From Planctomycetota bacterium (GTDB lineage Bacteria > Planctomycetota > JACOTG01 > JAJDCM01), in NCBI GenBank assembly GCA_029260825.1, contig JAJDCM010000117.1:1-36093 (forward strand): 36,093 bases of DNA. Reading direction: 5' to 3'. The notes under the pieces were generated by a model that saw only the letters and a list, made by a program, of their open reading frames with translations, did not search any database and had not been told where the DNA came from. Position 1 is the first letter of the stretch, and each line of letters opens with the position of its first letter. A program made the translations under genes and the position numbers. Shown piece after piece: positions 17,322 to 25,365 of this stretch.

Positions 17322-18065
17322 TCAGTTCTTTTCCGGCGCCGCCCGGAGTTCATCAAAAATGCTTTCCGCATCGGCTTTGGTCCAGGCTCCGATACCGCCA
17401 GCTTCCCTGTGGGTTGAGTCCTCGACCTCAAGGAGTTTCTTGCCGTCAAAGTAGCCTTCAATCTTGCTTGAGGTGTGACGCATGGTGATGGTGTGCCAGG
17501 CGGCGGGGTCGGCCACCACATCGGCGCTGGCGATCTGGACCCTCCGACCATTCTTCACGGAGTAGATTCTGAAGTTGTTCTCGAGTGGATTCCACCGCGA
17601 GACGTAATAGTTGTTTTTGTCCTTGATGCGCCATGCTGGACCTCCGCCCCGATCTTCGCGGCCAGCGCCGGAAAGCACTTTGATCGAAAGCTCTCCGTCG
17701 CAAAGTGACACCTGATTCGTCCAGCAGAGGTTGTAACGATTGCCCAGTCCCTCTTGACCGCAAAAAAGAACGAGCGCCCTTTTTCCATGGGGCGCTGAGG
17801 AAACGGGATGGACGGCCCAGCATGCTTCGTGTCTGCGGGGGTTCGTTGTTTCTGCTCGGAATCCATCTGGGAGTGGGCCGGTCGGGCCGGTTTCAAAGGA
17901 CTCGTAGTAGGGCTTGTGTTCTGGTCTTTCCGGGGGCTGGGGTGAGTCTTCCTGGTGCCTGGCGGGTTCAGGGTTTTCAGGGATGCTTGGGGTCTCGTTG
18001 TGGTTGATAAGAGATGTGAGGAAAAGGAGAACGGCGCCAACGAAGATGATTGTGGTGGCTGGCAT
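17322..18065 (-). CDS. Membrane-anchored LamG/DUF1080-like protein
   Basis: A 247-residue protein with an N-terminal hydrophobic segment (MPATTIIFVGAVLLFLTSL), a Pro/Glu-rich linker to ~residue 50 and a jelly-roll-like domain. Telling stretches are FETGPTGPLPDGFR, GPAWRIKDKNNYYVSRWNPLENNFRIY (given here only as the region ~148-175) and SSKIEGYFDGKKLLEVED, the pattern of concanavalin-like/3-keto-disaccharide hydrolase (DUF1080) domains. Some relatives bind or cleave sugars; no catalytic residue can be pointed to here. It begins 44 bases after the sulfatase stop, so the two are probably cotranscribed and may act on the same sulfated polysaccharide. The GTG/ATG choice is not critical; ATG 18065 directly precedes the hydrophobic segment. 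Confidence 0.75.
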   Translation of the reverse strand: MPATTIIFVGAVLLFLTSLINHNETPSIPENPEPARHQEDSPQPPERPEHKPYYESFETGPTGPLPDGFRAETTNPRRHEACWAVHPVSSAPHGKRALVLFCGQEGLGNRYNLCWTNQVSLCDGELSIKVLSGAGREDRGGGPAWRIKDKNNYYVSRWNPLENNFRIYSVKNGRRVQIASADVVADPAAWHTITMRHTSSKIEGYFDGKKLLEVEDSTHREAGGIGAWTKADAESIFDELRAAPEKN

Positions 18066-18109
18066 GTTTGACTGGCTTTCAAGAGGGATCTTCCGGGGTG
18101 GGCTGCGCC

Positions 18110-19711
18110 CTATCTTCTTTTGGGGCGATCGCGAAAGGCCTCCAGTCGCTCGTTGAGTTTTGCAACAAAGCTCGGGGGCGCATCGTGAATGGCGTTTTGA
18201 AGTTCATCCGGATCGGTCCGGAGATTGTAGAGTTCGGTATCTTCGAATATGTTCTTATACTGGATGTATTTCCAGGTTACACCTTCGATATTCGTCACGA
18301 GCATCGTGTACTTCGGAACGGGGCACGGACCTCTTGGGTTTTGACTCTGGTCGCAGGTCTGTGATTGGCCTGGTTCCGGTGTCCAGGCCTCGCTGAAGAT
18401 CTCCGTTCGCTCGAGGCTAGCATCCGGGTTTTCGATGATTGTGCGAAGGCTAATTCCATCAAAGCCCAGTGTTTTTCGGGCCGGAAGATCCAGGCCAGCC
18501 CAATCGAGGATGGTCGGCGCAAGGTCAACATTCGAGCCCAGTGTTCTTTCCGTTCGAGGAGGGGTCAAGAGCCGGGGATCAAAGATGAGCAGAGGAACAC
18601 GTGACGCTCGATTGTAGGGGCAACCCTTGGTTCGGAGTCGATGGTCGCCAAACATCAATCCGTTATCGCTGAGGAAGACGATGATCGTATTGCTCAGTAG
18701 ATCCTCGGCCAGGAGTGTATCTGCCAGGGCCTGGATTTCCCGATCTACCGCGGCCAGGCTCTGGGCAGCACGACGGTACAACCGATCGACCTGGAGTATG
18801 TGGCTACCGGTCCAGTTTCGATTTCGAAGCCACTGAGGTTTGTCGCTCGAGTCCGGTTCGCCAAAGGATGGGGTTCGAGGAGCTCTGAGGTCGGGAAAAA
18901 GGTCGGCGTCGTCCGGATGAGCAGTGCTCGGGACATGGGGCGCGGTGAAGTTCAGATGCATGAAGTAGGGCTGGTGGTAGCCCCCCTTCTTTCGCAAATT
19001 CGAGGTCGCCCTGATGGTCGACCTTGCATTCTGTCCGAATACGGTCGTTGAGTAGTCAATAATATCGGATCCATGCGAGATGATCGTGCCGTTGTCCGAA
19101 ACCTCGAAGTTGTAGAAATACTCGGTTGCGTTACCAAGGAGCCCGAACCAGTGATCCCAGAATGGTGGCACATAACCACGCGGTGTTTCGTCTTCGTATC
19201 GATTGAGATACTTTCCTATGTGGAATGTTTGATAGTCAGTGTGCGTTTTGAGGTGGCGAGCAAGGGATCGTTCTTCCCAGCCGAGGAATCGAAAACCACC
19301 TGTGCCCCCATGATTCACCATGTAGGGTTCGTCTTCGGCATTGTAATAGAGGCCGTTTGTGCTGGAGTAAAGGCCTGTAAGTGTCGCTGCTCTTGATGGA
19401 CAACACTTGGGGTTTGCGATCCAGAAGTTGGTCAGCTTTACTGCGCCCCGTTGGTTTTCGAAGGCTCGCTTGAGCGAGGGCATGAATCGGAGTGATAGCT
19501 CATCCATGTCATCGACCTGGATGAGAATGATGTCTGGAGAAGGTCTCTTGGGGTTGTTGCCGGAGTCGGAGTTCCCCTGGGCGAATGCTGTTGGAGCCTG
19601 ACTCGAGGATCCGGAAAGGATGAAAAGAAGCAGGCCGGATGTGAGTGCTGTCAGGGCCAGGCCTTGCCGCCTGGTCAGGCGCCGCCCGGATAAATCAAAG
19701 CGAGCGATCAT
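18110..19711 (-). CDS. Secreted type I sulfatase (formylglycine type)
   Basis: A 533-residue enzyme with a signal peptide after a basic start (RRQG, then LALTALTSGLLLFILSG, cleavage likely near AFAQ). The metal-binding start IILIQVDDMDE (~61-71) is followed by PKCCPSRAATLTG, where Cys103 fits the C-X-P-S-R signature and would be converted to formylglycine. DNGLMFGDHRL further on is the second metal-site region. The CCPSR pattern and VDDMDE resemble arylsulfatase/N-acetylglucosamine-6-sulfatase relatives; the substrate is uncertain. It needs a formylglycine-generating or anaerobic maturase from elsewhere, because the FGE-like domain of the neighbouring gene lacks its catalytic cysteines. CGGAG lies 6 bases before the ATG. 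It follows the kinase/FGE-like gene by 81 bases. Confidence 0.92.
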   Translation of the reverse strand: MIARFDLSGRRLTRRQGLALTALTSGLLLFILSGSSSQAPTAFAQGNSDSGNNPKRPSPDIILIQVDDMDELSLRFMPSLKRAFENQRGAVKLTNFWIANPKCCPSRAATLTGLYSSTNGLYYNAEDEPYMVNHGGTGGFRFLGWEERSLARHLKTHTDYQTFHIGKYLNRYEDETPRGYVPPFWDHWFGLLGNATEYFYNFEVSDNGTIISHGSDIIDYSTTVFGQNARSTIRATSNLRKKGGYHQPYFMHLNFTAPHVPSTAHPDDADLFPDLRAPRTPSFGEPDSSDKPQWLRNRNWTGSHILQVDRLYRRAAQSLAAVDREIQALADTLLAEDLLSNTIIVFLSDNGLMFGDHRLRTKGCPYNRASRVPLLIFDPRLLTPPRTERTLGSNVDLAPTILDWAGLDLPARKTLGFDGISLRTIIENPDASLERTEIFSEAWTPEPGQSQTCDQSQNPRGPCPVPKYTMLVTNIEGVTWKYIQYKNIFEDTELYNLRTDPDELQNAIHDAPPSFVAKLNERLEAFRDRPKRR

Positions 19712-19792
19712 CGTATTCTCCGAGAATTCACCGATTGAAGCAGGATGGTCAGCGCTCTAATTGTATTCCTGATCACTTCAAAGAGCGAGGCT

Positions 19793-21808
19793 TCATTCTC
19801 TTTCCGTGATCTCCAGGCAAACACGAAATCCGATGTCTTCTCTCTTGAAGCTGTGACCGAGCCGGGAGCTGATCTGAACCGTGCCTCTTTTTCGTCCCTC
19901 TTTGTAGGATCCGCCCCGGTAGCTGTGAGAGGGTTTTTTCTTCCCTGAGTTCCCTTTCATGGGATTCACAGAAACCTCTCCGCGGTTTGCCAGGCTTTCA
20001 TAGTATCGAGGATCGAATTCGTCCATGCACCATTCAAACACGTTGCCCAGGAGATCGAAGATGCCTAGTTTTCTTGTCGGCCTGAACGAACCCACGGGAG
20101 CGGTATCGATGTACCCGTCGTTGAATCGAGCCACATCGTTCAAGGCGGCGGGATACTCTTTGTTTCGTGCCTCATCGAGGACGTTGGCAAAGAGCGCACC
20201 GTCATCAAATTCGTTTCCCCAAAGATATCGATGATCCGGTTTGCATTCGTATCGGCATGCCCATTCCCATTCTGCTTCGGTGGGAAGACGCATTCCGAGT
20301 TCCCGGCAAAAAGAATTGGCCTCGCCCCACTGGACTCGGACCACGGGATGGTTCTCATTGACGTTGATGAGAAGCGGAGGCCAGGTTTTATTGGAAAGAG
20401 AGTCGGTCACTTTTGAGTCTGCCAGCTTGTTCCACTGACGCCAGGTGACTTCGGTGGATCCCAGGTAGTATGGATTACTCAGGACGACCCTGTGCCTGGG
20501 GCGTTCCTCTGGCTCTTGGATCGAGTCGTCTTCGACCGCTGCTCCACCCATGAGAAAGCCGCCCTTTGGCGTCGGGGGAACGAGGACAAGAATCAAGCCC
20601 GTACGAGGTTCTTGGATGGGAGAAAGCCAGCCTGTTTTCGGATCGGGTTGAGACTTCTTTTCAATCTTCTTGAAGCCCTTGGGCAGTTTTTCTGTGGGTG
20701 CTTCGAGAGGTGGTTGGCCACGATCTTCGGGAGGAATTTTCGTGCCCGATTTCGGCTCTTCTTGATTTCCCCCGATGATCATTGTCACTCCGGACAAAAT
20801 GACGACTACGGCGATGATCGTTGCCCCCCACAGGATGGTGTTTTTCTTTTTCGCGGGTAGGGTCGATTCAAGTCTTTCTGTTTCCTCTCCGCCTTGTGGC
20901 TGCATATCCATCGTTGCTGCAAGAGGACTGGTGGATGGAAGTTCGAGCTGGGTCTTTCTCAGGTCGGACCGAAACGACTTCGCATCCGGGTATCGATCCT
21001 CTGGCGACTTTGCCATCCCTCTTTGAATCACCTCCCAGAGCCTCTTTGGGACTCCAGGGATGAGCTCGGGTAGAGGAGTCGGCTCGTCGTCTCGAATCGA
21101 ATGGAACAGTTTCTGAACTGACGTAGCCTGGAAAGGGACCCGTCCGCTCAGGCAGACATAGAGCGTGGACGCGGTCGACCATAGATCGGATCGAGCATCG
21201 ATTTCGTCTCCGGTAGTCTGTTCGGGGGACATGAATTGAGGGGATCCAAGAAGAGACCCTCCTGTCAGAGCCGAGTCTTGACCAACGGCAGCGGATTTGG
21301 CGATGCCAAGATCGAGAACCCGAACCCGCTCCGTACCATCTCCGTCTCCTGGCTCGATCATGATGTTGTCGGGCTTCATGTCGCGGTGAATGTAGCCCTT
21401 CTGGTGAAGGAATTCGAGGAACGAAAGGATCTGGGTCCCCCATTCCACCGCTCGCACGTGCGGGACTCCACCGAGCTCCTTGACGATCGAGGTGGCGGTG
21501 CGCCCGTCGACATGATCCATGGTGTAATAGAGGTGCCCGTCCGATAGACCGGCGTCCCGCACCGGAACCGCATTCTCGTGGAGGAGCTCCCGAGCGACGT
21601 TCATCTCCCTGAGAAAGCGCTCCCGATAGAGCTTTGCCGAGCTGATCTCTTCGTGAAGAAGCTTGAGAGCAAGACTCCAGCCAACTTCGTTCGTGACCAG
21701 GTAGACCGCGCCAAAGCCTCCTTTTCCCAGGAGGCGTTTCACCTTGTACCGGTCAGCGAAAGTTGACCCGAGAACTAGCTGCCCGGCGGATGGATCGGGG
21801 GCGGTCAT
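19793..21808 (-). CDS. Ser/Thr protein kinase fused to an FGE-sulfatase-like ectodomain
   Basis: Residues ~21-285 are a Hanks-type kinase: GKGGFGAVY, Lys49 (LALK), HRDMKPDN (141-148), DLG in place of DFG (166-168), and GSPQFMSPEQ. A transmembrane helix (~325-346) and Pro/Lys-rich linker lead to an extracytoplasmic FGE-sulfatase/SUMF1-like domain (~403-668): GGFLMGG, EVTWRQW, NHPVVRVQWGEANSFC, MRLPTEAEWEWACRY, LLGNVFEWC. In true formylglycine-generating enzymes two Cys follow RGGSY; here RGGSYKEGRKRG has none, so sulfatase maturation is unlikely and ligand sensing is more probable. ATG 21808 overlaps the stop of the caspase-like gene (ATGA), so the two proteins should be made together. Confidence 0.93.
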   Translation of the reverse strand: MTAPDPSAGQLVLGSTFADRYKVKRLLGKGGFGAVYLVTNEVGWSLALKLLHEEISSAKLYRERFLREMNVARELLHENAVPVRDAGLSDGHLYYTMDHVDGRTATSIVKELGGVPHVRAVEWGTQILSFLEFLHQKGYIHRDMKPDNIMIEPGDGDGTERVRVLDLGIAKSAAVGQDSALTGGSLLGSPQFMSPEQTTGDEIDARSDLWSTASTLYVCLSGRVPFQATSVQKLFHSIRDDEPTPLPELIPGVPKRLWEVIQRGMAKSPEDRYPDAKSFRSDLRKTQLELPSTSPLAATMDMQPQGGEETERLESTLPAKKKNTILWGATIIAVVVILSGVTMIIGGNQEEPKSGTKIPPEDRGQPPLEAPTEKLPKGFKKIEKKSQPDPKTGWLSPIQEPRTGLILVLVPPTPKGGFLMGGAAVEDDSIQEPEERPRHRVVLSNPYYLGSTEVTWRQWNKLADSKVTDSLSNKTWPPLLINVNENHPVVRVQWGEANSFCRELGMRLPTEAEWEWACRYECKPDHRYLWGNEFDDGALFANVLDEARNKEYPAALNDVARFNDGYIDTAPVGSFRPTRKLGIFDLLGNVFEWCMDEFDPRYYESLANRGEVSVNPMKGNSGKKKPSHSYRGGSYKEGRKRGTVQISSRLGHSFKREDIGFRVCLEITERE

Positions 21809-23061
21809 CGATTGAGTTGAAAGAGCTCGAGCTCTTCCCCACCCTCGCTGGGGTAAATCTGGGGTGTCATGTCCATCCCGGCTTCTCGGGCGAGGCGGGG
21901 GACCTTGTTGCGGACAAAGTCATAAAGCTCTCTTGCTGTGAGGAAGGAGTCTTCGTTTTCGTCCGCTTCCGGAGCATCGCCCCGAAGGGCATCAAGAAGA
22001 GCTGTGGCAAAGGGGCTGTTCTTCGCGTCTACGCGATGAGCGTCAAGGGCTCGTTGGGATGATTTGGTGGACGTGATGACATACCTCTTGATCTTCTTCT
22101 TCGGGTCGCTTCTGCCAAGGCTCTTCAGAGCATCATCTTCAATTCCACCGCGAGCCGCGAAATTGCCTCCGGCAAAGCAGCAATCGAGAAGCAGGATCTG
22201 GCGCCTCGCCTCGGCTTCATCGAGTCCTCGTTCGAGATCACGTTTGTCGATACACGTCGATTTGCAGTTGATGAATTCTCCGTCGTAAGGAACAAGATAG
22301 CGAGACGACTCTTCTCCCCCTGGCGCACGACCGTGCCCGGCAAAATAAATGATGATGAGGTCGCCCTCTCGCGCATCTTGCTGCAGATCAAACAGGGAGC
22401 TCAAGACGTTTCTGCGAGTTGCCTTGCCATCGACGAGTAGATGAATGCGATCGCTGGCGATGTTTCCACCGCTTTCACTTCGAAGATATTCACTGAAGGC
22501 TTCAGCGTCGGTGCGGGCTCGATCGAGCAGTTCAAAATTGCTGTCCTGGTAGGTGGAAATACCCACCACAAGGGCGTGGCGCTGACCGGTGAACGCGGGG
22601 AATTCGTCGTCTTTCTCCATCGCGGCGATGGGAGCCATGGCCGGCATGCCGAGTTTCTCCCGGATCCTCTTCATTGTTTTGCCTCGCTCGGGATCCATGA
22701 ATCCGATCTTGGGCGGGGCGATGCGCACCTCGAGTTCGAGCTGATCGCCCTGTTGCTCGTAGTAAACGACAGTTGCCGTGACCCCAAAGGGGGTGTTCAT
22801 GGTCGCCGACCGTTTCCCCACGGTTTGGGCCACCGCGCCGGTATCGTCAGGAGATGGATCTTCCTCTTGAACTTTCTCGAAGCCATCTTCTGTCAGTGCG
22901 GCTTCGACCGCCTTTTTGGCAACGTCAAGAGAGACGGTGGTCAGGATACGATCCTCGGACGGGGCGGCCCCGAGCCAGTTTGCTGTCGACTGGCAACCGG
23001 TGAAAAGAAATAAGATCGCGAGGGCACCAAAGACGCCCTCTCTGCGAGACGCAACAAGCAT
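21805..23061 (-). CDS. Caspase-like (peptidase C14) lipoprotein
   Basis: From ATG 23061 (strong AGGAGGG, 5 bases away) the protein has 418 residues. The signal peptide ends in the lipobox FTGC, giving lipidated Cys23. Residues ~35-150 form an unassigned alpha/beta region. Residues ~160-400 are a caspase fold: RHALVVGISTYQD, the His243 motif IIYFAGHG, and LLLDCCFAGG with Cys294/Cys295, so the His-Cys dyad is intact (DxC then FAG, compared with the usual H/SG). SPFATALLDAL is the usual small-subunit strand. Such proteases, when studied, are Ca- or partner-activated and cut after basic residues. Lipid anchoring would place it in the periplasm or outer membrane, away from a cytoplasmic kinase domain but next to that kinase's FGE-like ectodomain. 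Confidence 0.92.
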   Translation of the reverse strand: MLVASRREGVFGALAILFLFTGCQSTANWLGAAPSEDRILTTVSLDVAKKAVEAALTEDGFEKVQEEDPSPDDTGAVAQTVGKRSATMNTPFGVTATVVYYEQQGDQLELEVRIAPPKIGFMDPERGKTMKRIREKLGMPAMAPIAAMEKDDEFPAFTGQRHALVVGISTYQDSNFELLDRARTDAEAFSEYLRSESGGNIASDRIHLLVDGKATRRNVLSSLFDLQQDAREGDLIIIYFAGHGRAPGGEESSRYLVPYDGEFINCKSTCIDKRDLERGLDEAEARRQILLLDCCFAGGNFAARGGIEDDALKSLGRSDPKKKIKRYVITSTKSSQRALDAHRVDAKNSPFATALLDALRGDAPEADENEDSFLTARELYDFVRNKVPRLAREAGMDMTPQIYPSEGGEELELFQLNR

Positions 23062-23223
23062 CGAAGCCCTCCTGCTGTCGATTCGTCGGGATCCGGAGAA
23101 TACTTGATCCTCCGGGGTAGCGAGAGATTTTACCACTCGTCTCCCCCCCATCTCGACCCCACGTTGTCATGGGGTGTCTCTTGCTCGTCGAAGATTCGGT
23201 TCAAGCTCGATAAGGGATTTGTG

Positions 23224-23404
23224 CTAGCCCCGATTATTCATGAGTTTGAGCGAGAATCGCCCCAGGTCGCCACTGGCTGCGTCGTTACGGCAATTTCGAT
23301 CCTCGATGTGTCTCTAAACACGCCTGTGGTCGAAATCACCTAGACTCCTTGCCAGAAACGACCTGGAACAATTCTCGCTCAAACTCATGAATCATCCGGG
23401 CTAG
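23224..23404. repeat. 181-bp imperfect palindrome, MITE-like
   Basis: The left arm from 23224 and the right arm read back from 23404 both begin CTAGCCC and stay similar for at least 54 bases. A perfect 22-base match joins 23236-23257 to 23371-23392, then CCAGGTCG and CTGGC are shared, and weaker pairing (TTTCGA, GTGT) continues towards the centre. The right end supplies the TAG stop of the sulfatase-like gene. No flanking duplication was seen. It may be a non-autonomous mobile repeat that also works as a transcription end or mRNA hairpin. Confidence 0.8.
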
Positions 23405-25365
23405 TTCTCCTCGGGCTTGCCTTTGGGTGAATTCTGATCCTCTTCTTCCATGTATCCCAGGGCTTCAAGCTTCTGGCGCAAGGTTTCAGAAATCCAGGCC
23501 TGTTTGGATCCTCGACGCAGAGGGTGATCCTGGAGCCATTTCGCCAGATGGCTGGCCAGCATCTGGGTATCATTTTTTCGGGTCGTCGAGATGTCTGACT
23601 TTTCCCCCGGATCATTCTTGAGATCGAACAACGATTCCAGGTGTTCCTCGCTCCCCTCTTTCTTCTGCCGTCGGATCAGCTTGAGGTCGTCGGTGACGAT
23701 CGCTTGCTGGTTGACGAGCATGCGACCTGCGGGCTCTTTCCAGGCCATGCAAGTACTGGAAAAGGCCATTCCATCCGGCGGAGTTCCAGAAGTGATTCCG
23801 GGGAGCCCGGGTAGAACCCGACCGCTGATTCCCCGTCCTGGGGTGATGTCCGTTGCCCGGCAAAGGGTCGGGTAAATGTCGATGGTCTCGACGAGGGAGT
23901 CGACCCTGATGGCGGTCGGTTTCCTTGGATCGTGAACGATCAGCGGCACGTGTAGGAGTTCCTGATAGAGAGTCTTGGAGTGACCGCAGTGGCCGTGCTC
24001 CCAGAACTCCTCGCCGTGGTCGGAGGTGACGACGATCAGGGTGCGAGAAAGAAGGTTCTTTTCCTTCAAGGTATCGAGAATACGACCGAAGTGAGTATCC
24101 CAGTGACGGATCTCCCCGTCGTACAACCCCACGACATGTTCCTTGTCACCTTCAAGGCCTTGCACTGCAGCCATGGTGACCTGCCCCTTGTCGATCCGCT
24201 CCAGCGCAGCCTGGGCATCGGGTCCGAATAGCTCGGGAGCAACCTGCATCCTCGCTTCATGGGGAGGGTCGTAGGGATAGTGGGGATCGAGGTAGTGCAA
24301 GTAGGCGAAGAATGCACTTTTTTCGGCGGTGGGAAGCCATTCCAAAAACTTGTCCGTCAGGACGTTTGCCGGTTCTTGGGCGGCTACCTGGAACGTTTCG
24401 AAACCCTGATCAAAGTTCTGTGCCTCACAGATGAGGGAATTTGACGAAATTCCCCATGTACTGAACCCACGGTTTTGAAATGCTTCGGCAAGGGTTTCCG
24501 CCTCCTCTGCGAGATAGCATTGATCTGCTTCCACGACCCCGTGGGAGTTTGGATAGAGGGAGGTCAGGATCGAGGCCGTCGCCGGCCAGGTCCAGGGAGC
24601 CTGCGAGATGGCGTTGGTGTAGAGGGCGCTCTTTGTCACGAGTTCATCGAGGCGAGGACTTGTGGGACGAGAGTAGCCGTAGCAGGAAAGGTGGTCGGCG
24701 CGAAGAGTATCGACCAGCACGAGGAGGACGTTCATCTGGTCGGGTCGGCTTTCGAGGCGAGGTAGTTCCTTTCTGGTGACGATAACCGGTACGGCAAAAC
24801 CAGCCGGGATCATCTTGGCTTCATCCTCCGGAGAGCAGGTTGTCTGGAGGGTAATCTTTATTCTCTTTCCCTGCATGGGCCGAAGGTCAACCTTTGCCTC
24901 GACCCAGTCGACCCACCCCCCATCCGGTCCGGGAGCGAGCTCCTTTTCGAGTTGAAGCTCATCATCAATGAGGACTCGAAACCCGACTTTTCCGGGAGGT
25001 TGTTCGGGTTTGATCCCAAGCCCAAGGGCGAAGCGAAATTCACACGGGCTATCGGGTAATTCCAGGTCGTAGGATACGGACGCGGGTGGAGGAAGAAGCA
25101 CGACCGGGCGATTCCCTCCCCCTTTCACCTGCGCCCGTTTGACTCCCACGAACAAACCGTCGGGATGAGGTGGGGCTTCGGGATTTGCCACCTCGATGTT
25201 TGCTTCTTCGAAAAGATCTCGAAGATCGTGGACCGTTTCTTCCCGTACGACCGGGGGAAGGAGGCTCCTTTTGCCCCCACCTCCACAGCCGATCAGGGTC
25301 GACAGAAAAAGAGAGATGAGGAGCATGCGGGATCCACTCGCGACGGTAGCGAGGTTGCGGCTCAT
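23401..25365 (-). CDS. Sulfatase-superfamily lipoprotein with a Thr at the nucleophile position
   Basis: A 654-residue protein from ATG 25365, which overlaps the upstream stop (ATGA). The signal peptide ends in the lipobox LIGC. Residues ~20-200 are a strand-rich N-terminal region, possibly a binding jelly-roll. The alkaline-phosphatase-superfamily domain (~210-560) has LVLVDTLRADHLSCYGYSRP, the APWTWPATASILTSLYP core (Thr259 where formylglycine sulfatases carry Cys) and SDHGEEFWEHGHCGHSK. A Thr or Ser nucleophile is known in phosphotransferases and phosphodiesterases of this superfamily, so it may move or cleave phosphate esters rather than sulfate. The C-terminus (EEEDQNSPKGKPEEN) is acidic and disordered, and its stop codon lies inside the palindromic repeat. 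Confidence 0.88.
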   Translation of the reverse strand: MSRNLATVASGSRMLLISLFLSTLIGCGGGGKRSLLPPVVREETVHDLRDLFEEANIEVANPEAPPHPDGLFVGVKRAQVKGGGNRPVVLLPPPASVSYDLELPDSPCEFRFALGLGIKPEQPPGKVGFRVLIDDELQLEKELAPGPDGGWVDWVEAKVDLRPMQGKRIKITLQTTCSPEDEAKMIPAGFAVPVIVTRKELPRLESRPDQMNVLLVLVDTLRADHLSCYGYSRPTSPRLDELVTKSALYTNAISQAPWTWPATASILTSLYPNSHGVVEADQCYLAEEAETLAEAFQNRGFSTWGISSNSLICEAQNFDQGFETFQVAAQEPANVLTDKFLEWLPTAEKSAFFAYLHYLDPHYPYDPPHEARMQVAPELFGPDAQAALERIDKGQVTMAAVQGLEGDKEHVVGLYDGEIRHWDTHFGRILDTLKEKNLLSRTLIVVTSDHGEEFWEHGHCGHSKTLYQELLHVPLIVHDPRKPTAIRVDSLVETIDIYPTLCRATDITPGRGISGRVLPGLPGITSGTPPDGMAFSSTCMAWKEPAGRMLVNQQAIVTDDLKLIRRQKKEGSEEHLESLFDLKNDPGEKSDISTTRKNDTQMLASHLAKWLQDHPLRRGSKQAWISETLRQKLEALGYMEEEDQNSPKGKPEEN

